Shown here: positions 55,071 through 62,748 of the stretch, piece by piece
Layout of the letters: every line of letters begins with the position of its first letter
Numbering within the stretch: the first letter of the stretch is position 1
Origin: Gammaproteobacteria bacterium
GTDB lineage: Bacteria; Pseudomonadota; Gammaproteobacteria; UBA4575
Assembly: GCA_011523795.1 (NCBI GenBank)
Contig: WTFY01000003.1
Location: 1 to 64,000, forward strand
Direction of reading: 5' to 3'
DNA length: 64,000 bases
Notes under the pieces: model-generated
What the model was told of the DNA's origin: nothing
The model's database searches: none
The model's input: the letters and a program-made list of their open reading frames with translations, nothing else
Translations under genes and position numbers: made by a program

Positions 55071-56024
55071 ATGATGCAAAATGTAAGTATAAATCGGTTA
55101 GTAAAGCCGTTAGTTCAGGAACTGATAGACAAGAACAGCGCTTTGAGAGTTGAGGTGGGTGAATTCAGTAATGGTGCAAAATTCATCGACGCAGGAATAG
55201 GCTGCACCGGTGGTCTTGAAGCTGGCCGGGTCATAGGAGAAATTTGTATGGGAGGACTGGGAACGATAACACTGTATCATGCGACAGCTGTGAGTGACTG
55301 GCCACTTTCCCTTCATGTTCATTCATCCAATCCTGTCCTAGCATGTTTGGCAAGCCAGTATGCTGGCTGGAGCTTATCGCATGAAGAATTTCATGCTCTG
55401 GGTTCTGGGCCGGGCCGCGCAATTGCGCGTAAAGAGTCCCTATTTGATGATTTAGGTTATGAAGATACTTGCGACAGTGCAACATTTGTGCTTGAAGTGG
55501 ACCGGGCTCCTCCGGTGGCGCTCATTGACCGAATTGCCGAAACATGCAAGCTGGTGCCAGAAGCGTTGACATTTATTCTAACACCTACCAGGTCCATTGC
55601 AGGAACCGTGCAGATTGTTTCCAGAGTGCTGGAAGTTGCTATGCACAAGGTTCATGTGTTGGGGTTTCCTCTTGACGATATCATGGACGGCTCTGCAAGC
55701 GCACCACTATCTCCACCAGCACCTGATTTTGCAAAAGCTATGGAACGCACCAATACGACTATTCTGTTTGCCGGTAGAGTACATCTATTTGTTCGTGGAG
55801 ATGATGCAAGTGCTGAAAAACTTGCCAAGGAGCTTCCATCCAGCTCATCTGCTGATTACGGCAAGCCCTTTGCAGGTATACTTGAAGACTGTGGATATGA
55901 CTTTTTCAAAATTGATCCAATGTTGTTCAGCCCTGCATGGGTGGCAGTTACATCAGTTGAAAGTGGTCGAACCTTCCAAGGTGGTCAACTGGCCCCAGAC
56001 TTGCTAGCAGATTCGTTCTCCTGA
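55071..56024 (+). CDS. mch: Methenyl-H4MPT cyclohydrolase
   Basis: 317 residues from ATG 55071 (agaga upstream); a TTG frame overlapping the previous gene is rejected. It hydrolyses methenyl-H4MPT to formyl-H4MPT. FIDAGIGCTGGLEAGRVIGEICMGG, HALGSGPGRAIARKE and FGYDFFKIDP-like YDFFKIDPMLFSPA are family blocks. It sits between two ATP-grasp genes. Confidence 0.95.
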   Translation: MMQNVSINRLVKPLVQELIDKNSALRVEVGEFSNGAKFIDAGIGCTGGLEAGRVIGEICMGGLGTITLYHATAVSDWPLSLHVHSSNPVLACLASQYAGWSLSHEEFHALGSGPGRAIARKESLFDDLGYEDTCDSATFVLEVDRAPPVALIDRIAETCKLVPEALTFILTPTRSIAGTVQIVSRVLEVAMHKVHVLGFPLDDIMDGSASAPLSPPAPDFAKAMERTNTTILFAGRVHLFVRGDDASAEKLAKELPSSSSADYGKPFAGILEDCGYDFFKIDPMLFSPAWVAVTSVESGRTFQGGQLAPDLLADSFS

Positions 56025-56027
56025 ACC

Positions 56028-56954
56028 ATGTCGCGTCATATCGCCATCGTCACCGATGATCCTGGTTGGCATGGGCAGCAGTTGCGAAAGGCTTTTAATG
56101 CCAAAGGCTATCGCTGTACCAATGTTTCATTGAAGAGTTGTCATTTGGACACAGCACTGAAACCTTACGGTTTGTGTATCCCTGGATTTGAAGGATCTTT
56201 ACCTTCCGGCGTATTTGTCCGAGGTGTACCCGGCGGCACCTTGGAAGAAGTTGTGTTTTATCTGGACATATTGCATGCAATGCGCGAACTCAATGTATTT
56301 GTATATAACGAAGTACGTGCAATAGAACGGAGCGTCGATAAAGGAATGACGAGTTTTCTGCTTAGTCAAGCAGGAATTTCTACACCTCCTACATGGGTAG
56401 GCAACAACATTCATGATGCATATGCCTTTATTCGAAAACAGTTAGGATCAGGGTATAAGGTAGTTTTGAAGCCTCTGTTTGGTTCACAGGGTAAAAATTT
56501 GCAACTGATTACTGGGCATAGTGATTTTGCAGATTTTACTCTTTACAACAACCTGTTTTATTTGCAGAGATATATAGAAACTGGTTCAGAAGGTGCTCAT
56601 GATTGGAGGTTGCTCGTCATAGGGGAACGAGTAGTTGCAATGATGAAAAGACAGGGAAGCAGCTGGATTTCCAATGTAGCAACAGGCGGAAAATGTATTC
56701 CTGCAGTCCTGGATGAGAAGTTTACAGGACTGGCGAAGAGTGCTGTAAAGGCAGTCGATATGCATTATGGTGGTGTGGATGTTATGCGTGATGACTGCGG
56801 AACTCTCTGGGTAACTGAAGTAAACAGCATTCCAGCATGGAAAGGTCTGCAAAGTGTGAGCCAGATAGATGTTTCGGAGATGCTGGTTGAGCATTTCCTG
56901 TGCAGTCTGCAGCAATATTCTGATTTCACGTGCTCAGACAAGATTGGAGGTTGA
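56028..56954 (+). CDS. RimK-like ATP-grasp ligase (candidate cofactor glutamyl ligase)
   Basis: 308 residues, 3 bases after mch. RimK-family features: VYNEVRAIERSVDKGMTSFLL, YKVVLKPLFGSQGKN (ATP loop), LLVIGERVVAMMKRQ, and GVDVMRDDCGTLWVTEVNSIPAW (metal ligands Asp, Glu, Asn). In archaea the related MptN and CofF add glutamate to H4MPT and F420. Adding glutamate to an H4MPT or methanofuran tail is the likely job here (inference). Confidence 0.85.
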   Translation: MSRHIAIVTDDPGWHGQQLRKAFNAKGYRCTNVSLKSCHLDTALKPYGLCIPGFEGSLPSGVFVRGVPGGTLEEVVFYLDILHAMRELNVFVYNEVRAIERSVDKGMTSFLLSQAGISTPPTWVGNNIHDAYAFIRKQLGSGYKVVLKPLFGSQGKNLQLITGHSDFADFTLYNNLFYLQRYIETGSEGAHDWRLLVIGERVVAMMKRQGSSWISNVATGGKCIPAVLDEKFTGLAKSAVKAVDMHYGGVDVMRDDCGTLWVTEVNSIPAWKGLQSVSQIDVSEMLVEHFLCSLQQYSDFTCSDKIGG

Positions 56955-57175
56955 GAAGGGATTGCACATATAAAATAAGTCTTTGTCGGGATAGTGCTCC
57001 AAGCATTGACACTGCTAAATCTTCATCTACAGGTAAGGGGAGTTCAAGGCTTATCACCAGAGGTCCGCAAGTTGCATCCTGTGATCTTGTTTCGAGGAAT
57101 CCCACAAATCTGTTTCACCCTGCTTTGCCAGCAAATACTTGAATTCTTGTCGCAATTTCAACATTACTTCTCACG

Positions 57176-58030
57176 ATGGATGACCTGACTTCCCGCTGTG
57201 CAGCCTTAGCAAAACTGTATCGGCATGCATGCTGGGTCGATATACATGCACTGAAACCGGGCAATACAGGAATCCACTCCATGAACCCATCCCCTAGTGT
57301 TCAGGAATTCTTGTACAGTGCCGAAGTTAGCGCCCCACCTCTGACAGCGCCTGGCTTGACGTTGGGAGCACGGATATTGCAGGCGGTACAAGCCACACAG
57401 ACGATGGTTGGCACGAATACGAATCTAGGAATCATACTGCTCATAGCTCCTATGGTTCAGGCTTCTCTGAGCAAGGAAACAGTGTCTGGTTATGCTGATT
57501 TGTTAGCAGAAGTTCTGCTGCGGTCAACAGTAGAGGATGCAAGAAATGTGTATGAGGCAATCAGAACAGCAAAGCCAGGAGGGCTTGGACATAAAAAAGA
57601 CCAGGATATACTTGAAGAACCTACAGTAACTCTTTTAGATACAATGAAAATTTCTTCTTCATGGGACAGTGTTGCCAGGCAGTATTCAAGTAATTTCCAA
57701 GATATACTTGATTTTGGTGTACCACGGTTTAAGGATTTGATGGAACGGTGGAACGATGAATGCTGGGCTGCAACGGGGCTGTATATCGGTTTCCTGGCAA
57801 GATTCCACGATAGTCTGATTGAACGGAAATACGGCATATTAAAAGCTCGTGCAATTAGTGATATGATCTCCCCGCTTGAAAAGGAATTCTATAGTTCGGA
57901 TTCGCCAGTCAGGTATAAGGCTCAATTACTGGAAATTGATGGTCTGCTGAGGCGTGATCATATTAATCCGGGAACTACAGCGGACCTGACTGTGGCTAGT
58001 ATCTTTGCAACTGGGCTAGGTATGTTGTAA
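57176..58030 (+). CDS. Triphosphoribosyl-dephospho-CoA synthase (CitG/MdcB)-like protein
   Basis: 284 residues. HACWVDIHALKPGNTGIHS, TNTNLGIILLIAPMVQA, ARNVYEAIRTAKPGGLG and HINPGTTADLTVASIFA align with the CitG/MdcB family, which transfers phosphoribosyl groups. No citrate lyase or malonate decarboxylase genes are present. Homologues are recurrent members of bacterial H4MPT clusters; the role there is not established. The 221 bases before it (56955-57175) contain no supported gene. Confidence 0.87.
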   Translation: MDDLTSRCAALAKLYRHACWVDIHALKPGNTGIHSMNPSPSVQEFLYSAEVSAPPLTAPGLTLGARILQAVQATQTMVGTNTNLGIILLIAPMVQASLSKETVSGYADLLAEVLLRSTVEDARNVYEAIRTAKPGGLGHKKDQDILEEPTVTLLDTMKISSSWDSVARQYSSNFQDILDFGVPRFKDLMERWNDECWAATGLYIGFLARFHDSLIERKYGILKARAISDMISPLEKEFYSSDSPVRYKAQLLEIDGLLRRDHINPGTTADLTVASIFATGLGML

Positions 58031-58033
58031 GTA

Positions 58034-58042
58034 TGGTATAAT
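58034..58042 (+). promoter_or_regulatory. Extended -10 promoter of fae
   Basis: tggtataat: an extended TG motif (58034-58035) with a perfect tataat at 58037-58042 and no good -35. The transcription start would be near 58049. It shares tatggta with the fwd/fhc promoter. Confidence 0.6.
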
Positions 58043-58127
58043 TCAGCGCTGCTAGCGTGATCCAACAGGGTACAAGCGGACCTGTGGTCTGCAGTTATCG
58101 ACAATAAAATGAAACAGGAGAACTATA

Positions 58128-58655
58128 ATGGCATTGATTAACAAAGTAATGGTCGGGGAGTCGCTCGTTAACGATAACGATCCTTCCGGCACAATGGCAG
58201 AAATCGCACATATTGACTTATTGATTGGTCCGCGTGGCTCTGCTGTTGAGACTGCTTTTTGTAATGGCTTGGTTAATAATAAGGACGGCTTTTCCACTTT
58301 GCTGGCTGTAATTGCCCCTAATTTACCTTGTAAGCCAAACACTATGATGTTCAACAAGGTTACAATCAAAGGTGCAAATCAAGCAGTACAGATGTTTGGT
58401 CCTGCACAGATGGCAGTAGCAAAGGCTGTAGCGGACAGTGTTGAAGATGGGACTATCCCTGCGGATGAAGCAGATGATGTGTTCGTATGTGTAGGAGTTT
58501 TCATTCATTGGGAGGCCAAGGACAATGCGGCGATCTATGAAAACAACTACAAGGCAGTGAAGGAATCACTGGCACGTGCGATAAAAGATGAGCCTAAGGC
58601 TTCTGCAGTTGTTGCCCAGAAGGACAGCGCGGAGCATCCATTCAAAGGCTTCTGA
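58128..58655 (+). CDS. fae: Formaldehyde-activating enzyme
   Basis: 175 residues. It speeds condensation of formaldehyde with H4[72 protein letters not shown] and VFIHWEAKD are family blocks; the His of AHID is the catalytic candidate. A few extra residues (NDNDPSGTM) occur before that His compared with M. extorquens Fae. Own promoter, strong ribosome site (caggag) and own terminator predict high expression. Confidence 0.97.
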   Translation: MALINKVMVGESLVNDNDPSGTMAEIAHIDLLIGPRGSAVETAFCNGLVNNKDGFSTLLAVIAPNLPCKPNTMMFNKVTIKGANQAVQMFGPAQMAVAKAVADSVEDGTIPADEADDVFVCVGVFIHWEAKDNAAIYENNYKAVKESLARAIKDEPKASAVVAQKDSAEHPFKGF

Positions 58656-58680
58656 TCTCAATTTTGAGAAAGGCTATGAA

Positions 58681-58710
58681 AATGCCCCGCAATTGCGGGG
58701 CATTTTTTTT
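58681..58710 (+). terminator. Rho-independent terminator after fae
   Basis: A perfect 10-bp stem aatgccccgc/gcggggcatt (58681-58690 with 58695-58704), 4-base loop, followed by a run of T to 58710. Confidence 0.92.
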
Positions 58711-58781
58711 GGTGGATGTGTTTGTTGATATAATTGGATAAACGATGTGCAGATGGACCAAATCAACAGCTGGGGTTATAC

Positions 58782-60002
58782 ATGCAGTGCCTTGATTGTC
58801 GAAAAGATGTAGGCAGTCAGTTGACAAATGAGCATCTCCTAGCATGCAGCGGATTGACGCTGCAAGAGTACGCATTACGCCATCATCTGCCTTTGGACAT
58901 GATTCTTAGCACGGATCAGATAAATCAGGCAGATGACCTTTCTTTGTACCGCAAACCGGGAAGAAGTGTGAACAAGCTGGCGCTGGATGTTCTTGCAGGT
59001 TTGGAGATGGCACGGGCACTCAAGCAGCATGGTGAGTTTACAATCGTATCATTGGGCATACGCAGGCTAGAGCAATTGCTATGGTATCTGGAATCGTTGT
59101 GCTCTTTGGGGTTTCAGTTCAGACAGGAATATACATATGAAGATTCCACACACCGTGTCATTGCCAAGAACAGCTTGAAAATTCCAAGTGCATGGCTGGC
59201 TTCACAAATTGAGCAGTCTTCTACAGGGTCATTTCTGCAGCGCCTGTCCATACTAGTTGCTCATATCGGCGAAATACATGCAGGGTATCTATTTATAGAC
59301 TTTCCAGAGAGCAAGGATGCGATCAGGATAAGTGATCATTTGGAAAGAAATTTTCATATCCATTTGAAGCATTTGGATGCTTCGAAACATGAAAACGGCA
59401 TACTGGCAAGGTGCAAGACTCGAACAGACTCGTCTTGTTTACTGAGTCTAGTCAAAGAGTATCTGGAAAACATACCGGTTGCAAAAGACAGGTTTTTTGG
59501 AAAATACGATCAGGCCACAGTGGTCAAGGAACTGGTATTCGATTCGGCCCATTTTATTACTGACCATCCTGGTAAATGTGCGAATTTGCACGGCGGTCGC
59601 TATGCCATGAGGGTCAAAGTCAGGGATCAAATTGATCCACTTACGGGTTTTGTCGTGGATTATGGGCACTTGAAACAAACAGTCAGCCGGAAAGTGATAG
59701 CAAAACTTGATCACCAAACACTGAATTATGTTACTGCTGGCTTGAGTTGGCGTTCCAGCACTGAGTTACTTACCGTTTACATATGGGAAAATCTGATTGA
59801 ATACCTGCCAGGCCTAACTGAATTGCAAATATTTGAAACAGACAGGTCGTACTGCAGTTACACCGGTCCCAAACTACATGAACTGCAAAAACGTGGACAG
59901 AATGTCTTGCTGGATTATTTCTCGTCAGACAACTTGGGCAAGTCGGGCTTGAGGTGGCTGTTACATCAGGACATGCGGGAAAGACTGAAAGTTATCGGTT
60001 GA
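58782..60002 (+). CDS. Two-part protein with C-terminal 6-pyruvoyl-tetrahydropterin synthase/QueD domain and unknown N-terminus
   Basis: 406 residues from ATG 58782 (ggggt upstream); a TTG at 58734 is rejected. The C-terminal domain (about 250-380) is PTPS-like: FDSAHFITD, CANLHGGRYAMRV, DPLTGFVVDYGHLK and KLDHQTLNYV. Where the family has HGH, two zinc ligands, this protein has H270-G-G272, so one zinc ligand is missing; His257 and Cys266 remain. Residues 1-40 hold CLDC...LTNEHLLACSGLTLQEYA, like a MucR/Ros zinc-finger region. The middle 200 residues are not recognised. A role in the pterin part of H4MPT synthesis is likely by context. Confidence 0.8.
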   Translation: MQCLDCRKDVGSQLTNEHLLACSGLTLQEYALRHHLPLDMILSTDQINQADDLSLYRKPGRSVNKLALDVLAGLEMARALKQHGEFTIVSLGIRRLEQLLWYLESLCSLGFQFRQEYTYEDSTHRVIAKNSLKIPSAWLASQIEQSSTGSFLQRLSILVAHIGEIHAGYLFIDFPESKDAIRISDHLERNFHIHLKHLDASKHENGILARCKTRTDSSCLLSLVKEYLENIPVAKDRFFGKYDQATVVKELVFDSAHFITDHPGKCANLHGGRYAMRVKVRDQIDPLTGFVVDYGHLKQTVSRKVIAKLDHQTLNYVTAGLSWRSSTELLTVYIWENLIEYLPGLTELQIFETDRSYCSYTGPKLHELQKRGQNVLLDYFSSDNLGKSGLRWLLHQDMRERLKVIG

Positions 60003-60699
60003 ATTTCTGCAGCTCATTCTTGGTGATTGATTTTTTGTGCAGTGCAGTGGAAAGTAATGCGCCTGCAGCACCTATTTTTTTCAACTGCAGCAAATCAGCA
60101 TAATTTCTGATACCGCCACCGTAAAATATATTGTGTTTTTCAAATAAATCATGCTGGTTGAGAATCATTGGAAAGTCGACGCCCATGCAAGTACCTACAT
60201 TGTCAAGATTAAGCACTACAACATCAGGAGGCCATGACCCCTTGTCCTGTATGATTTCCTGTGAGCCAATCAAGGTATTAGCTCTGAAGTCTACAGAAAG
60301 CAAGAACTGGTGATTCCGATAATTCGTTCTAAGCATGCTGAAAGTTGAAGCAGAGAGCATCGATTCAGTTGAAAGGATTATCCTTAGCAAGCGACAGTCC
60401 AGCCTATCTAGGTAGAGGCTGATTAAAGAAAGTCCAGTATCCAGCCATATTTCAAGTTCTGGAAATTCGGAAATTATTTTCTGAATGACCCGAGAGTTAT
60501 CCCCCTGATTTTCAATGGCATCAAGGTCTGCTATATAAAGTTTTTGAAAGCAGTGAAGCTCTAAATAGCTGTGAACTATTTCTACTGGATTTGCTGATGG
60601 GCATAAGGAAGACTGTATTGGCCTATAATGATTCCGGTTGCCGTTCTTTGCATGCACTACCAAACCTTTGGAGAGGTCTAGTACCGGAATAATTTGCAC
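59992..60699 (-). CDS. HisA/COG1411-like TIM-barrel protein of the H4MPT cluster
   Basis: 235 residues. IIPVLDLSKGLVVHAKNG at the N-terminus and FYGGGIRNYADLLQLKKIGAAGALLSTAL (phosphate-binding end) resemble HisA, including the first catalytic Asp. The second catalytic region (LNLDNVGTCMGVD) differs from TDIxRDGTL of HisA, so it is probably not the histidine enzyme. Such HisA-like genes are common in methanogens and H4MPT methylotrophs. The only minus-strand gene of the block; it overlaps the PTPS gene tail-to-tail by 11 bases and is divergent from the MfnD-like gene. Confidence 0.83.
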   Translation of the reverse strand: MQIIPVLDLSKGLVVHAKNGNRNHYRPIQSSLCPSANPVEIVHSYLELHCFQKLYIADLDAIENQGDNSRVIQKIISEFPELEIWLDTGLSLISLYLDRLDCRLLRIILSTESMLSASTFSMLRTNYRNHQFLLSVDFRANTLIGSQEIIQDKGSWPPDVVVLNLDNVGTCMGVDFPMILNQHDLFEKHNIFYGGGIRNYADLLQLKKIGAAGALLSTALHKKSITKNELQKFNR

Positions 60700-60710
60700 T
60701 ATGGGTTAAG

Positions 60711-61706
60711 GTGAATATTCTAGTTTTTGAGTATACCACTGGTGGAGGTATGCAGGGCCATCCCCTGCCATATTCATTGGCCAGGGAAGGTGAAATGATG
60801 CTCCAGGCTGTAGTCAGAGATTTTCTTCAGCTGCCTGGCTTAAGGATTTCAACTCTTAGAGACAGGAGAATAGGTAACAGTGTGCCAGGTACCAATACGG
60901 TATTCGTAGAACATACAGGGCACTACATGCAGAGACTCGAAGAGCTCGTACAGGATATGGATGCGTTGCTGGTTATTGCACCTGAAAATGATGGCATCTT
61001 GTTATCGATCTGTGAAAGATTTTCAAGTCATTGTCCAGTTCTGTTCAACTGCGAGGCAGAAACAATAAAACTGACCAGCAACAAATATTCGACTTATCAG
61101 TACCTGCAAACCCAGGGTGTTCCACTGATACCGACATGCCTTGCAGAAGATTCCCTGCATCTGGAAGGTGAACAATTTGTGATGAAGCCTGTTGATGGTG
61201 TTGGGTGTGACAGAATATCTCTATTCAGGAACAAGTCTGAGCTACAGGTGGCCTCAGTACGTGCTGACCGGAGTCACTTTATTGTCCAGCCCTATGTTAA
61301 GGGTATTCACGCAAGTTTGAGTCTGCTGTGTTTGCACGGAGAATGTTTGATTATGAGCTGCAATCGGCAGCACGTTTCTGAAACAAATGGTCGGTTGCAA
61401 TGGCTTAAATGCAATGTAAATGCCTTTGAGAGAGACAGATTTATACCATTTGCTACCAAGCTAGCTAGGGCATTGCCTGGACTGCAGGGTTATGTGGGTG
61501 TCGATATTGTAATTTCTAACGAAAAAATTCTGTTGGTTGAAATCAACCCCAGGTTGACAACATCGTATGTGGGCCTTAGTGCGGCTTTGCATGTAAACCC
61601 TGCAGAGTTGATCTTGAAATGTTTTCGAGAAGAGATATTGCCGGATACGATCCCTGTTAGCGCTACTACAGTTATGGTTGATTTGGAGGTAAACGCTGTT
61701 GTATGA
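60711..61706 (+). CDS. ATP-grasp ligase, MfnD-like (tyramine-glutamate ligase homologue)
   Basis: 331 residues from GTG 60711 (aagg upstream). VFEYTTGGGM, APENDGILLSICERF, FNCEAETIKLTSNKYSTY, FVMKPVDGVGCDRI and LVEINPRLTTSYVGL match the archaeal MfnD/COG1821 group. MfnD joins glutamate to tyramine in methanofuran. With the MfnF-like gene that overlaps its end, it indicates local synthesis of a methanofuran analogue. Confidence 0.87.
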   Translation: MNILVFEYTTGGGMQGHPLPYSLAREGEMMLQAVVRDFLQLPGLRISTLRDRRIGNSVPGTNTVFVEHTGHYMQRLEELVQDMDALLVIAPENDGILLSICERFSSHCPVLFNCEAETIKLTSNKYSTYQYLQTQGVPLIPTCLAEDSLHLEGEQFVMKPVDGVGCDRISLFRNKSELQVASVRADRSHFIVQPYVKGIHASLSLLCLHGECLIMSCNRQHVSETNGRLQWLKCNVNAFERDRFIPFATKLARALPGLQGYVGVDIVISNEKILLVEINPRLTTSYVGLSAALHVNPAELILKCFREEILPDTIPVSATTVMVDLEVNAVV

Positions 61707-62748
61707 AAGTGTACTAGGCTGGGATATTGGTGGGGCACATCTAAAGGTAGCCGAGGCTGTTGGTACTACGCAAATTTCCAGAGTGTATCAGGTACCTTGT
61801 GAGTTATGGCGTGGCTTGGACCAAATGAATTTTTCAATTGATTTTCTCAAGCATCGATTTGATGTATCAAAAGCCTTGATAGCAATCACTATGACAGGTG
61901 AAATGGTGGATGGTTTCACCAGCCGCAAGGAAGGTGTACGAAGAATTATTGGTGAAGTTGAGAAAATCTTCAGCAATATGAAAGTTTCCTATTTTGCTGG
62001 AGAAAGCGGGTTCTTGGGCGCCGGATCGGCGAAAAGCAGTTACTTGCAAGTTGCTTCGGCAAATTGGCTGGGAAGTGCAGCTTTTGTTGCATCCCAGGTA
62101 GAGGATGCGCTTTTTTTGGATATAGGGAGTACGACCACAGATATTGTAGCCGTTAAAAATAATCGGGTTATGAACGAAGGACGCACAGATTCTGAGAGAT
62201 TGTACACACAGGAGATGGTTTATTGCGGTGTAGTACGAACACCAGTTTTCGCGCTGTGCAGAGCCGCACCTGTTGGAAACCGGCTCATCCCGGTTATAAA
62301 TGAATATTTTTCTAATGCTGCTGACCTGTATAACTTAACGGGAGAGTTGCCGAGCTGGGCAGATATGTGCAGAACTCCAGACAATCGAGGAGCTGATGAC
62401 GGATCCTGTGCAGCTCGTTTGGCAAGAACATTTGGATACGATTCAGTGCCGGAAGACTTGACCATGTGGCGAGAAGTTGCAGAGTACATACGTGAGCAAC
62501 AGATCCAGACAATAATTAACGCATGTCGGAAACGCTTGTCTAGGCTGGGACCGTCTCTTGAGATTCCGATAATCGGTGGGGGTGCAGGACGGTTTCTTGT
62601 GAAAGAAATTGCACAACGTCTGAACCGACAGTACGTGGATGCTGCTAGCTTGTTTGAATTTGAAAGCAAGAAAAAGGGTTTTGATCCAGGAGCTTGTGCA
62701 CCTGCCGCATCCATTGCCTGCTTAGGTTTTCAGAGATTCTGCAGATGA
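61699..62748 (+). CDS. MfnF-like protein (hydantoinase/oxoprolinase-A-like, H4MPT-linked C1 family)
   Basis: 349 residues from TTG 61699 (ggagg at 61685-61689). It has an ASKHA-type fold: LGWDIGGAHLKVAEAV, AITMTGEMVDGF, ALFLDIGSTTTDIVAVKNN, YCGVVRTPVFAL and PIIGGGAGRFLVKEIAQR. The archaeal homologue MfnF couples the furan and tyramine halves of methanofuran. It overlaps the ligase gene upstream by 8 bases and pabB downstream by ATGA, so all three are coupled. Confidence 0.88.
   Translation: MYESVLGWDIGGAHLKVAEAVGTTQISRVYQVPCELWRGLDQMNFSIDFLKHRFDVSKALIAITMTGEMVDGFTSRKEGVRRIIGEVEKIFSNMKVSYFAGESGFLGAGSAKSSYLQVASANWLGSAAFVASQVEDALFLDIGSTTTDIVAVKNNRVMNEGRTDSERLYTQEMVYCGVVRTPVFALCRAAPVGNRLIPVINEYFSNAADLYNLTGELPSWADMCRTPDNRGADDGSCAARLARTFGYDSVPEDLTMWREVAEYIREQQIQTIINACRKRLSRLGPSLEIPIIGGGAGRFLVKEIAQRLNRQYVDAASLFEFESKKKGFDPGACAPAASIACLGFQRFCR

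Noticed and set aside
56930-57188. Frames of 64-70 residues between the RimK-like and CitG-like genes
   Set aside because: No good start or ribosome site, random-looking composition, overlap with flanking genes.
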